Assembly (NCBI GenBank): GCA_002224055.1
Contig: AZLU01000027.1
Span: 217,830 to 281,829, forward strand
Origin: Pezizomycotina sp. ARF18
Lineage: Eukaryota; Ascomycota
Reading direction: 5' to 3'
DNA: 64,000 bases
The notes under the pieces were generated by a model. It was not told the origin of the DNA, made no database searches, and was given only the letters and a program-made list of their open reading frames with translations. Each line of letters begins with the position of its first letter. The first letter of the stretch is position 1. Positions 25,016-36,463 of the stretch are shown here, piece by piece. A program made the position numbers and the translations under genes.

Positions 25016-26898
25016 ATGGCTAGCAAATCCCTTCGGAAGATAAAAGCCGGCGATTCGGCCCCCAGGTAAAGCCTATAACCCATCCCTCTCACGCTCAGCT
25101 TCGCGCGATCGGTGAAGTAGCTCGCGATTTGGTTGCATTTTTCCTGACATCTTTCACGGTAGGCGACCAACCATGGTCCCTGGAGGCGGTGCGCCTCAGA
25201 TCCGCGTTCAGGACAAGAAGAACATCGCCGAGATGGTCAAACGTCGTTACTCCACGCGCTTCATATCCACCCCCATACCTATAGTCCGGACAGCGTGCCC
25301 GCGATGCCCACCATGCCTTCGATCATGAGCGAGGCAGCAGCAGCCAGCATGTCGCAAGGCTCGAGGGTGGTCCGGCGTCTCAGCGGGGCAAAGCTCCCTC
25401 CGCAGACCGACCCGGTGAATCTGAAACGATGGAACTGGCGCTAGTAGATTTTCAACGGCCGGATTTCGATGCTGAGCAATGTACGGACGGCGTCGTTCCC
25501 CTTCTGAATTATAGATGAAACATTTCTAGCTAATAGGAAGCCGAATTTTCTAAACAGATATATCCAATACGCTTCGCGATGCATCAGAAGCGGAAGTTAG
25601 GAACTTCCTCGACCTACTGCAATCCAGGCGAAAAAGAGCATCGACGGATCTACAGAATAACGTGTATGTTAACCGATCGCAATTTATACTTATCTCGAAG
25701 GAAATCGACAAGGTCAAGTCGGAGATGAGGTCGCTGAGGAGCTTCTTCTCGGAGCTGGACACCATGACGCAGACGTTAAGGTAGGCCAGAAGTAAGCGAC
25801 CCATCACCGGCCCTCTCCACGCCAGGGAGTGCGATGAGCTCTTCGTTCCTTGCAACGTCGAATTCCAAATTCGATAACAGAAACCGGCGGAACAGCGTTG
25901 CGGACCTGACACAGATGTGGGCCGTGCAACTTCGTGCGATGTGGGATAACGTCGAAAATTCGCAAAAGTTCTTGCCGGCCCAGCCTGGGCGGCACATTGC
26001 GCAGGAATCCTCCGGCTGGCTGGAGCTGAATTCCGCGACGTGGAAGCCGATGAGGCAAATTCACATGTTCCTGTTGAACGATCATCTTTTGGTAGCTTCG
26101 CTAAAGCGCAGGAAGCCGGACGCGACTAATAAAACCGGTCCCGTAACGAAGCTCTTCGCTGAGCGGTGCTGGTCGCTCCTTGACATCGACATGATTGATC
26201 TTTCCCGCAAGGGCAGGCACCATCTAAAACGAATATTCCCAATGCGATCAACATCCGAGTAGAAAGGAATCATTTGTTTATAAGGTGGACAAGGCTGAAA
26301 AAAAGACTAAGCTCCTTCTCACTTTAAGAAAACTGTGGAGGACCTTAAAAAAGCTCAAAAAGCTGAAACAGAAGACCAAAACCGATTGAGGGATAATGTC
26401 TCCTTTTTCACATCTAGGGATCCCGCGCTGCAGGACCAAAGCGAGTTGCTGAGGACCCTTTCAGCATCCATGGGGAAAGATCGCCCAACCATTCTTATCG
26501 ATGTTGAAGGCAAGCAAAGGAATTTGCGGTGGGTTGAGACACAAATAGATGAGCTAGACGAGCTCATCGCCCATAGGAAATTTGAGGAAGGCGTATCACG
26601 GGTCGAGTTTCTACGAAATATCGCTGCGCAGCATTCAAAGTCGAATTCCATAGCATCCGAATATATCACGCTCAAGGTCGACGAGAGAGCTTTGAGACTT
26701 GCGACTATCATTACTTCAGATTTGACGGAGCATGCTGCTTGGAAGACATACGTTCGCAAGGATGTGCAATGGCTCGTAAGGCTAGATTTCGATGATCGAG
26801 CTCGGGAAGCGCTTCTAGACTCGAGGAGTATACTAATGAAGAAAAGGACGAGGTACGAAGCTTGTGTTCCTGATGATTACCCATTGTTTCTCTCTTTT

Positions 26899-26938
<40 letters not shown>

Positions 26939-27413
26939 AGATTCGGGTGAGGTGACGCTCTGACATAATCTTCACATTACTTGCAGGCAAGTGAGATTTG
27001 AAGGAGATATCCCATTCTACATCTCTCAAGTAGCTCTTGTTCAGTTCACCTTGATCCGGAACACGGTAGATATCTACAACAGCTGCTTCGAGTACAGGCT
27101 ATCGAGTCCACTAGTTAAATGGGCGAAGGAACATGTTGAAGGTTAACTCGCCCCATGCCCCGGTATCTTACAATATGACTCTGACTAACAAAATGCAGCT
27201 TATTCGGACCTCTTGGCACGCCAGCTATCGTCATTGGAAAAGGACGATCCAACGCGCGAGCAATGTATTGCCTACACCGAATTGCACTCAACCATGTTAG
27301 CCGAAGTCGGCTTAGATTTCAAAAACCTCCTTCTTTTGCCGTCACGAATAAGCGACCAGATCACTAAACTTAACGATTCGCACGACGTCTCAGGCGTTCT
27401 AAACGGTCGATAA
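25016..27413 (+). CDS. EXO84: exocyst complex component Exo84
   Basis: Exo84 is a subunit of the exocyst, which tethers secretory vesicles to the plasma membrane (family knowledge). The start MASKSLRKIKAGDSAP follows a CACC context. It continues IRVQDKKNIAEMVKRRYS, TLRDASEAEVRNFLDLLQS, VNRSQFILISKEIDKVKSEM (the conserved coiled-coil exocyst core), then a PH-like domain with GWLELNSATWKPM, HMFLLNDHLLVASLKRRKP and CWSLLDIDMIDLS. The cullin-repeat-type C terminus includes FISQVALVQFTLIRNT (read across the intron) and ends VSGVLNGR. Introns include about 25065-25163, an intron containing the AT microsatellite at 26853-26986, and about 27142-27198. Frame breaks are seen near 25260, 25440, 25790, 26260 and 26325. 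Confidence 0.92.
26903..26936 (+). repeat. (AT)17 microsatellite inside an EXO84 intron
   Basis: About 17 AT units lie between the donor GTACGA at 26853 and the acceptor TTGCAG at 26981-26986. Confidence 0.9.
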
Positions 27414-27788
27414 AATCACATCTTGACAGCTTCTTGATGCATCCTAAATCTCGATTCCATGTTCCCGTGTAATTGAAGTCCTCAAAGTTCTTTTATTTCT
27501 TTTTCTTTTTCTTTTTAACTTTTTTGCGTCCTTGCATAGAAGCCGGCGTTTTGTGGAGCTTAGACTTTCAATATTTATGATCACTGCTCTATATATCTCT
27601 TTAATATTTCTACTTGAGTGAACGATTTATCTCTCTATCAACGAATTAATTAATCACAATTGTATTTCGTTCCCTACCTTTTTACCTAATACATACGAGA
27701 TATACCTATCAAAAGAACTTGCAACGGAAAATGTGCTATATTATGACCTTATGTACACCATTTACCATTTTCGTCCCACCTTATAAGC
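27414..27788. other. convergent 3' region EXO84 / CNX1
   Basis: About 375 bp of T-rich and AT-rich sequence lie between two convergent genes, with no recognised gene. Confidence 0.5.
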
Positions 27789-30177
27789 CTAGCGAAGACC
27801 GGCAATGAGAATGGCTTCAACTTTATCTCCCGCTGGAATCCTCGTTCGCTTATCGCCAACTTCGTTCAAACTCGGCAAACACAGCAGTGCATTCGCAGCT
27901 ATCATGCTTCCAATCCTACTGCTACGTTGCATTCCAGTGCTCGTTGCTTCTAACGTACCGGACTTGTTCACTCTGACGATGGCACGGTGGAACTCCGGCC
28001 GCGAGTCAAGCTGAACATCGTGGGTCATCGTTACTAGTGTCTTCGGAAGCAGGTGATCGGGAGGGTTGAAGCCCGACAGCTGCCGCAAAGCTGGGAGCAC
28101 GAAGAGGTGGAATGTGACGACGGCAGATGCAGGATTCCAGGCAGGGAAAAGATAAGTCTCCTCGAGGACATGCGTTGTTCCGAATTTAGCTCTTCGGACA
28201 CATCTACCGTTGCAAATGTGGTCGGCTTTCCGGGTTTCATCTCTACCCGGCCAAAGTGTATCTTCCCGTTTAGCGACCGCTCTATTGTCGGTTTAAGTAG
28301 GTCTAGTTCGCCCATGGAAACTCCGCCAGTCGTGATGATTACGTCTACCTTTTGGAATGCTTCCTTCAATAATGATTCGAGTGATTCCATACTGCAGTTG
28401 TTCCGTTAGTAAGAATCCAGTAGCCGAATGAGAAGATATTTCTAAAGGTTCTTTTTACTCACGTATCATGTGCTATGCCCAGATCCCACGTTTCGTATCC
28501 TAAAGCCCTACTAATTGCAAGTAAAGTTGGCCTGTTACTGTCCCGAATTTGGCCGTACTTTAAGAATCCTTCCTGCTGGTGATCCACGACTTCATTCCCC
28601 GTAGATAGAATTCCTACGACGGGCTTAGAGTAGACTTCCACTTCTCTGATTCCTATGCTTGCGAGAACGCCGACTTCACCGCCAACGGCCGAAATCTCCG
28701 TTCCTTGTGCAGGACCACATCCCCTGCTTTAACGTCACTACCAACTGCCCGTATATTCTCGTTCTCCTTCATGTCACCGACTAATATGTCGACCTCGAGC
28801 TCATCTTTACTGTCTTCGCTCGCTTTCTCCAGTAAGGTGTCTTCCACCATGACCACTGCGGTCGCTCCAGGTGGCACAGGAGCGCCCGTTGTAATACGAG
28901 CTACATGTCCGCGTTCCAAAGCGGGCACCTCCCCGGGTGAAGCGTGAGATACCGAGGCAACCGGGTAGATACCCTTCCCATCGGTATGCACGACAGCGTA
29001 CCCATCTACAATGCTTGCACGGTAACCAGGAACATTCTCAGCGGACACGACATCTTCCGCCAAAATATAACCTGAGAGGAGCGAGTTGACGGGTTCCTTC
29101 CTCGTTTTGTGGGATGGCGTTTCCAATGCTACGATTCTTTGCGCCTCGACAACGGGCACCATCTCGTAAGGTGAGGACCTGTGGCGCCTGCTCACCGGAG
29201 TTCCCTTCTCCATCGATAAGCCCTCCGTGCGAGGCCTTGAGCGCCGCGCCCATGGTCATGGTGATGGTGGTGTGATGGTGACGATGAACCTTCTGGCTAT
29301 CGTTGTCTATATCACGCGCTGAACCCCCCGCTGCGCCGGCCGCTACGCCGGCTTCCTTTTCCAACTTCGCCAGGCCCTTCGAGTGGATCTTTCGGGAATC
29401 TCCGCCTGCAGCTTGAACGCACGCGTGCGGCAAAAGTCGCACTATCGCCTGCAGATTCTCCTTCGCGCCTTTCGGGCTACCCGGCAAGGTGATAATGAGG
29501 GTAGAGTTCCGAACTCCGGCGACGGGTCGGGACATCATGGCGACTAAAAGAACAAAGTAGCTCATTAGTATCGCTGCTTTACTCGAAATCATCTTTCAAG
29601 GTAGGAACTTAAGGTAGAACATACATGGTGTAATAGCTAGTGATGCGGCCAGCATTCCGTGCCTTGTCTTAACTGTAAATATAAAGACTTTCCCTGATAC
29701 AATTCCAACTTTGAAGCAAAAAATCATAGTTCTACTCTATATGACCTTAAGAAATCATGAAAAGCGCCATTATGGAGGTCCGACTTACACAATGCCCGGG
29801 GCGTGCCTGTGTATCAGGGGTGATATCGCCTAAATTATAGTAAGGACTCTGTGAGCTTAATATTTGAAGACCTTTAGAACTATTGGGAGCTAGTTTTATA
29901 CCTCTGGAGTAATATCTTTGACCGCGAAACCAGTACCGCCGCATACGACGGCCAGATTGAGCTTGTACTTTCGTTCATCAGTCCAGTGTCTGACGGTCCT
30001 CTGGATGCTGTGGATGTCGTCGGGGACAATTTCCCTCTCGTGGACCTCCCATTCCGCGTTCGTCTGAGAGTTCTCGGAGAACACGTCCTCGATTGCTTTG
30101 GTCGCCGAATCCGTGGACTTGTCCTTGTAAGCTGTATCGCTGACCACGAGTATCCCAACAGTCAAGACTTCGGCCAT
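27789..30177 (-). CDS. cnxE: molybdenum cofactor biosynthesis protein (gephyrin/Cnx1-type, MogA-MoeA fusion)
   Basis: Gephyrin/Cnx1/CnxE carries out the last steps of Mo-cofactor synthesis: the MogA-like domain adenylylates molybdopterin and the MoeA-like domain inserts molybdate (family knowledge). Fungal Mo-cofactor serves nitrate reductase and related enzymes. The N-terminal MogA-like domain starts [19 protein letters not shown] and has the cofactor-binding [16 protein letters not shown] and [17 protein letters not shown] His-rich linker near 29280 ([10 protein letters not shown]) joins it to the MoeA-like domain, with [74 protein letters not shown] and [14 protein letters not shown]. It ends at a TAG at 27789. 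Introns lie near 29540-29900 and 28390-28475. Frame breaks occur at about 28100-28150 and 28650. Confidence 0.93.
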
Positions 30178-30835
30178 TACAGCTAAAATGATCGGTTTCT
30201 CTTGAAGCCCTTGGCTAAGTGTATATAATAGTTACAAATTAAGAATTGTATTTACTGAGTAAAAGGAAGCGATAGGACGAAAGAAATGTGTCGCAGGGGG
30301 TATTCAAGCTATATATATATATCTAGGCGTGGAGAATGAAATAACCGTCTGGCGTGATTCCCTGCAAGGCCCCCCACTAGTAATCTGCAGCCAACAAGTC
30401 CAATGTTAAAAAGCTACTTAAGCTACGAAGCTAAGATAAGTAGCTCAAGGGATCCTGCCGGCCCCGCCCCCACTTGCCTGTCTGAGCACCTAAGTAAATT
30501 TTGCTAAATTTTCGACCGTGGCGCAAAATGATCAATATTTCGTCACACTGCTGTCCGTTTCACAAAAGCGCGCTGGCCAGATCCAACGGTGCAACGGTAC
30601 TGCCTACTTGGAAGGATTCGTTTGTTTGCTTGCTTAGATCTCGAGCCTCCCAGTACTCCGATAAAGGAAGCCACAAAGTCTTGTTATTTCAGCATATAAA
30701 CTCCTTACCGACCCTCTTCTCATCTCTTTCCCAGTCTTCTCTCCCTTTGCTCAATCGCTCAGTTAGCTCTGTAGCTAGTATCTATCTTCTTCGTCGCTTT
30801 TTTTCTTTCCGATATTAATCAATTGCATTGCCGAA
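30178..30835. promoter_or_regulatory. divergent promoter region cnxE / Nudix gene
   Basis: About 660 bp separate two divergent genes. An AT repeat lies near 30311-30322 and a CTACTTAAGCTACGAAGC-like stretch near 30411-30430. No gene is recognised. Confidence 0.5.
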
Positions 30836-32125
30836 ATGGCCTCTGAGCTATCTTACCTAGATCTCGTGGATATATGCGATAGGTATATGCGATTTACAAT
30901 CATTCTCACAGTTATTTTCGTATCTACTCCTAAAATTCGCATCATGGAAAGTAATTTCAATGCTCTGTTGTAGCTTCCCGATCCAGTCTCACAACCGGAA
31001 CAGTACAAACTGCGAACGAATAGCTTCTACAAGTTAACAGTTTCCAACGAAGTCGTTGGCTACTTGATTCCCTCCGTCGTCGATGCAATCCGCGACACAT
31101 CGATCACCGATGCGAATGCGTTCTTCCTCGACGACACCCACGGGGCTATAACGCTTCGAGGTGATACGGTAGAGGAGAGGAGCGAGAATATGGGTATAAT
31201 ATTCCAACTCGGGAATTCCAATTTTACCAGAATTTTTTAGCGTTACAAGGCTTCTAACTTGGATCCTCTCCAGCTAAACTTTGCAGAGCTGGAGGGAGAA
31301 GGAGAAATTCAAGGTGCTGAAAGCATGGAGAAACGAGCTTTACACCGTCTACGTATCCGGCAACAAACCGGCCTTCCACATAGAACGCAGCGGGTCGCCA
31401 CTCTTCGGGGTCATCACGTACGGCAGCCACATGACAGCGTACCAAGAGCCGACGGATCGTCGCCCATGAAGATTTGGGTTGCGAAGCGATCGGCGCACAA
31501 GACTTACGGCGGCATGCTAGATAACTCTGTTGCTGGAGGCATTGCCGCCGGCATCACGCCGCTGGAGTGCATGATCAAGGAGGCCGGTGAAGAAGCCTCC
31601 ATGACGCCAGAGCTCGTCAAAGGTGCACTGAAGCCGGCTGGGTGTGTAACCTACTTTAGTGAACGAACCAAAGAAGCTGGTGGAGAAGTAAGAAATTCCT
31701 TCTGCCTTTCTCTCTTCATTTTTTCAAGTATATTTTAGCGTATATCGACCTCTTTGAAGTTACCTCACTCATTATTTCGTCTGCAAACTCCTTGTAGGTC
31801 GGGTTGCTGCAACCGGAATGCCAATTTGTCTACGATATACCAGTACCAAACGATGTAACCCTGAAGCCAAGCGATGACGAGGTTGAGGGTTTCACATTGA
31901 TGAACGTGGATGAGGTTATAGTTGAAGCCAAGAAAGGGAAATTCAAGCCAAACTGCTCGCTCGTAGGTTCTTTCCGTCCATTAGCTTTGCCATTTCGTTT
32001 TGTGATTTCGCCCAATATAGGAAAGGTTGACAATGTCCTGCTAAAAAAAAAAAAAAGTTCTATTGGATTTTTTGATCCGTCATGGCTATATCAATGCAGA
32101 AAACGAGCAAATATTATACAGATAG
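30836..32125 (+). CDS. Nudix hydrolase with N-terminal DUF4743-type domain
   Basis: This resembles the fungal/plant Nudix proteins with a DUF4743 domain (yeast YJR142W type), hydrolases of nucleoside-diphosphate-linked compounds (family knowledge; substrate not deducible). The start MASELSYLDLVDICD is followed by an intron of about 92 nt. The DUF4743 part shows KAWRNELYTVYV, HIERSGSPLFGVITYGSHMTAY and MKIWVAKRSAHKTYGGMLDN. The Nudix box is visible as GGIAAGITPLECMIKEAGEEASM, with the catalytic KEAGEEA in place of the usual REUxEE. It ends DFLIRHGYINAENEQILYR with a stop at 32123. Introns lie at about 31689-31797 and 31962-32060. Frame breaks are near 31190-31290 and 31460. Confidence 0.87.
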
Positions 32126-32319
32126 TGCAGAGGGTACACAGAAGATTCGAATTTCCACCGCCTGCCCTATCAAATCTTAGCCGAGAGAATTTCCGTTTTA
32201 GCTGTAGGAAAATTCGATCTGCAGCGACGAGGGGTGTATGCGAGGGATCGGAGGGTTTTCGGTGTGGCGGTTTTTTTTATGTTTTTGCTGTCAAGAATAC
32301 TGAGATGTATACCTCAAAG

Positions 32320-32839
32320 TTACTTCTTGAGCAGTATATATATGTATTCGTGTTTGAGATTGGCCAGCTTCTTCGCAGAGCCTTCTAGGAATAGTAGCAA
32401 GCCTCCGAAGGACGCATAGACTTTTCTGTAAAGCGAAAGGAAGATATCACTGATTAGCATTTTAAAAAAACCAGAGTATTATCACAATCTTTATGCTGCG
32501 CTGATGCTGCTTACATATTATCTGACCCCGAATCCTCGAACCTGTAGATCTTGCCATAGCAACGTAATCGTATGAATCGACCAAGGTATTCGTAATATCC
32601 TGGTTCCTCCAGCCAGACTTTTGCTGCTCGCTCTCCGCCGCACCGTCTAGCGCCAGTTCGAGCGATCGTAACCTGCAGCTGATCGCCGACGCTGCACGGT
32701 AGAGGTCGTGGTTGAAGTCGAAGTGGAACTTGAGGTCGTCGCGGAGGCCCGTCATCCGTGACACACGATCGTACTTTTCATTGTTGATTCCCGTGAGAGT
32801 GAAGGTCTCGTCGAAGAGGATTGTGTCGCTGCTCGACAT
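32320..32839 (-). CDS. RPB8: RNA polymerases I, II and III subunit Rpb8 (ABC3)
   Basis: Rpb8 is a small OB-fold subunit shared by all three nuclear RNA polymerases (family knowledge). The first exon starts MSSSDTILFDETFTLTGINN and gives KYDRVSRMTGL, LKFHFDFNHDLY and GWRNQDITNTLVDSYDYV. After an intron running from about 32520 to 32431, with branch GCTAATC and acceptor TTACAG, the last exon encodes VYASFGGLLLFLEGSAKKL, then NLKHEYIYILLKK-stop. Frame breaks lie near 32695 and 32560. Its stop is about 195 bp from that of the convergent Nudix gene. Confidence 0.93.
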
Positions 32840-33265
32840 CTTTGTGAGAAGCCAGGAGGAGGAAGTAAGAAGAGGAAGGATCTCTCGGAGGTTGCGACGG
32901 GTTGCGAAAAAGAAGAGGAGATGACTAGGTTAAGTTTCTGTTTGAAGGCACGGTTTGAGGAAGATTTTGTATCGTAGAGAGATAAAGAAAAGAAGAGTAA
33001 AAAAAAAAAAATAGCTGTGACAAAATTTATCGTTATCTTTAATTTTCCAGCCAGATTAAAATTTCGGACCCCCACAGAATTTCTAAAAACGGCATTCTCG
33101 CCTACGTCGTGTTTCCAACTGTCACGCATACAGCACCAGCACATAAACGTCATCCCTCTCCGTCTCATTCCTCCTCAGTAAACCCCTCTCGCCCTCTTCA
33201 AAGGCACAGCTAGGGCCTTGCTCTGCGAGGGTATACCATCCCACAACCTCCTTTGTACAGCTGCC
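32840..33265. promoter_or_regulatory. divergent promoter region RPB8 / APL6
   Basis: This 430-bp spacer lies between divergent genes, with an A run at about 32999-33011 and no recognised gene. Confidence 0.5.
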
Positions 33266-36011
33266 ATGGAGTCGTTTCGCGGATATCGTCGATACTAGGT
33301 CAAGGTAGAGAAAGGAATCTTAGCATCCACTAACAGCTTTTACCTTGTGCCAAGCTAGCTAGCTAGCAACCGGACCCTTCGAGGCCACGAGAAGGTTACA
33401 CGACATGTTTCTATTCTGAGACTTATGCTGACTGTATATTCTGCATTCTGCTAGCTCGAGACCTAACTATCGAAGCTGCAATTCTGCTTCCAGCGCTGGT
33501 CGCACGTATGGAATAAAGAGCGGCCTCTCAGTGCCGAAAGCCCGTCTCGCCTCGGAGATCGAAAGAATCTTTCATCGAGACACGACAGAGAGATTTAGAT
33601 GGGCTGCGCAAAGTGGTTGCTGTAAGCACCTCATGATTTTGACATTATAATGCGACCCTGTATATGTTGTGTATTTTGGGGCGTCTTTCAAAAGGATGCG
33701 AACTCATTTATAATCCTCCCCCCGCAGATGATGTGTCGCGGCGTCGACTGCTCCGAATACTTCGCCGACGTCGTCAAAACGTTGCCTCCCCTACGCTCGA
33801 GATTAAGAAGCTGGTATACACATACCTGCTGCAGTACGCCCGAGCTGGAACCCGACCTCGCCCTCCTCTCCATAAACACGATCCAAAGGCGCTCACGGAC
33901 AGCAACCAGGTCGTCCGCGCCATGGCCATCAAGGTCATTCCGGTATCCGTGTGCCCGTGATATCGCAGATTGTAGCGCTCGGGATTAAGAGGTGTGTCTC
34001 CGACATGTCGCCGTACGCGCGGAAAGCCGCAGCGTTAGCGATACCGAAATGTTACCGCCTGGACCCTTCGAACTCACCTCAGCTTACCGACTACATCGCG
34101 ACGCTACTCGGCGACAAGAGCTACTACGTAATAGGAGCTGCGGTTATGGCATTTTTGGAGGTCTGTCCGGAGAAGCTAGAGCTCGTACATCCGCAGTACC
34201 GAAACTTCTGCAAGCTCCTGATTGATATGGACGAGTGGGCCAGCTTGCCGTCATGTCCCTTCTGACTGTCTATGCCCGGAAGAACTTCCCACAGAAGGCC
34301 AAGCAAAAGATGTGACGGCAAAGGATGTTCAAGATTCCATGAGTGCTTTCTATAACGGTGAGGGACGAGTGCCGAAGGCGCCATGAAAACTGGTATTCTA
34401 GATGGTAGTGAAACCTCGACCCAGATCTTGAGCTCTTCCTTCGAAGCTCGCTACCTCTCTTGCAGAGTCGTAATAGCGCTGTAAGCACATGCACTCAAAA
34501 ATATATTTCTATGCTTTCAATCTCCTATCACATTGTGGAAGCTAAATATAGCGTTTCATGATTTAGGTCATTATATCTGTCGCAAAAGCCTTCTACCATC
34601 TCGCCAACCATCTTACTTACTACCATAGCTGCACCTTTGATTAGCTTGCTTCGAGCCGCGACGGATGTACAGTACATTGCGCTTGTGAACATCATACAGA
34701 TAGCCATCTCCTTCCCTTCCTCTTTGCAAAGTTCGTTCCGCATCTGCTCGTTGCGAGCTCCGATCCTCCGCATATATGGAAACTGAAGCTCGAAGCCGTC
34801 GTGCTCACATTTCCTTACGCCTCTCAATATCATCAAAACGTCATCCTGTCCGAACTAGGTCATCTAGCCACGGGTTATGATAGGGACCTTCTGCGGGAAA
34901 GCGTAAAGGCAATCGGCAGGTGCGCCGGGAGCCTCCCTCAGCGGCGCGAGGTGCCTCCGGCTCCTGATGAAGCAATGGATTCGACGGAAGGGACGCCTGT
35001 GGCTGAATCGCTGACGGTCGTGAGGCACATAATCCAGCAGCACCCCTCGATGCATAAAAAGACCGTAATCAGGCTGGCGAAGAGCTTGGACACGACCGTC
35101 AACCCGCAAGCGAGGGCGAGCATCATATGGCTCGTCGGCGAGTTCTCGGGCGTTGACGGCGGCGACAACATCGCCGCAGACGTGCTTCGCATCCTCGCGA
35201 AGGGCTTCAGCGACGAGGCGGAGGTAGCGAAGCTTCAGATCGTCCTACTCGCCGCAAAGGTATATACGAACTACCTGAACCGGACGCAGTCGGGCATGTC
35301 GCGGCAGCAGGAAACGAGCAAGACGTGCTTGAAATGGATAGCTACGCTGACGATACGCACCCTATTGCCGTGCTGTTCCACTACGTCGTCCGGCTGGCGC
35401 GATACGACACGTCGTACGACCTCCGCGACCGGACAAGGCTATACACGTCCATGCTATCGAACAACTCGACGCTACAACTGGCTACTTTGGTGCTACTGGC
35501 TCCGAAGCCGATGCCGTTTGCTCCCAGTCCTTTCGCCGCGCAGAACGAAGGGCTAACGCTCGGGTCATCCGCCTTGGTTGTGGGCAAGGACAATTACGTC
35601 AGAGGTTACGAACCGCTGCCGGAATGGGTGAGCGAGAAGAATGCTCCAAGTTCGAAACTTCGAGATCCAATTGTCCCCGAAGCGGAATTAGGAGTCGAAG
35701 CAACACAGATCATACCTGCCGTTGTTAGAGAAGCGCCACAAGCAAGAAGGAGAAGCTGGTTCCTACAAATACCGTTCCTACTACAAAGAAGGAAGAGAAG
35801 AGCTTGGACCAGTGGCTAGAGTCTGAAGAAGAGGAAGAAGAGAGCAGTGAGGAAGAGGAGGACGACGAGGAAGAAGAAGAATCGGAGGAAGAGGAGGACG
35901 ATGATGAAGAGGAAGAGAAGAGGAAAAGATGAAGAGGAAAGCGAGGAGGAGGAGGAGGAGGAAGATAGCGATGATGCGGATGAAAAGGCACACATGCTAC
36001 CTCAGTCGTAA
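33266..36011 (+). CDS. APL6: AP-3 adaptor complex beta subunit
   Basis: The AP-3 beta subunit is part of the adaptor that sorts cargo from the Golgi to the vacuole (family knowledge). The adaptin-N repeats appear as KALTDSNQVVRAMAIKV, DMSPYARKAAALAIPKCYRL, GDKSYYVIGAAVMAFLEVCP, LVHPQYRNFCKLLIDMDEW, NPQARASIIWLVGEFSG and AEVAKLQIVLLAAKVYTNY. Later parts show LFHYVVRLARYDTSYDLRDR and LGSSALVVGKDNYVRGYEPLPEW. The C-terminal region is strongly acidic (Glu/Ser/Asp repeats from about 35815). The frame in use meets a TGA at 35930, but one added A in the run 35924-35927 continues DEEESEEEE and ends MLPQS at 36009. The start at 33266 (MES) is plausible but the first exon is frameshifted. Breaks also lie near 33950, 34240, 34330-34480, 34660, 35310 and 35770. 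Confidence 0.92.
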
Positions 36012-36463
36012 CAAGCACTTCTTACTGTATATAGAGCTTATGTTAAGTGGCTTATGTATTCACGGTCAATGAAGATCCAATTGATACCAACATTTGAGAG
36101 CATCATTCGATAATTGATTATCTGTTTCATGGTCTGCGCATACAATCATCTCCTGATTGCGGGGTTTATTTCAAATATTAGAATAAATTGTAATAAGCAT
36201 TATATTTGGTGTTTTTCACTGTGTACAAATCCAATCCTTGATACCTCTGCAGCTGGAGATTTTGCGAATACCGCTATCTCACATCTTCGCCATGCGAGCA
36301 ACAATTGCTTTCAGGTATTTTTGATGCCACAATAGTCAATTTGGCTGTTGCTTTTCTAAGCAGTCTAAAATTCTATGCCCAAATTCACTCCTTGACGCCA
36401 CTCATATCAATAATGTACATTTAAGAAAAAATGTTCGGGGGGGTATCTTTCTCTGCGAAGCTT
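36012..36463. other. convergent 3' region APL6 / CLP1
   Basis: About 450 bp of AT-rich sequence lie between two convergent genes, with no recognised gene. Confidence 0.5.

Noticed and set aside
35725-36018. Minus-strand Ser/Leu-rich frame opposite the AP-3 beta tail
   Set aside because: It is the complement of the GAA/GAG repeat and gives only Ser/Pro/Leu runs.
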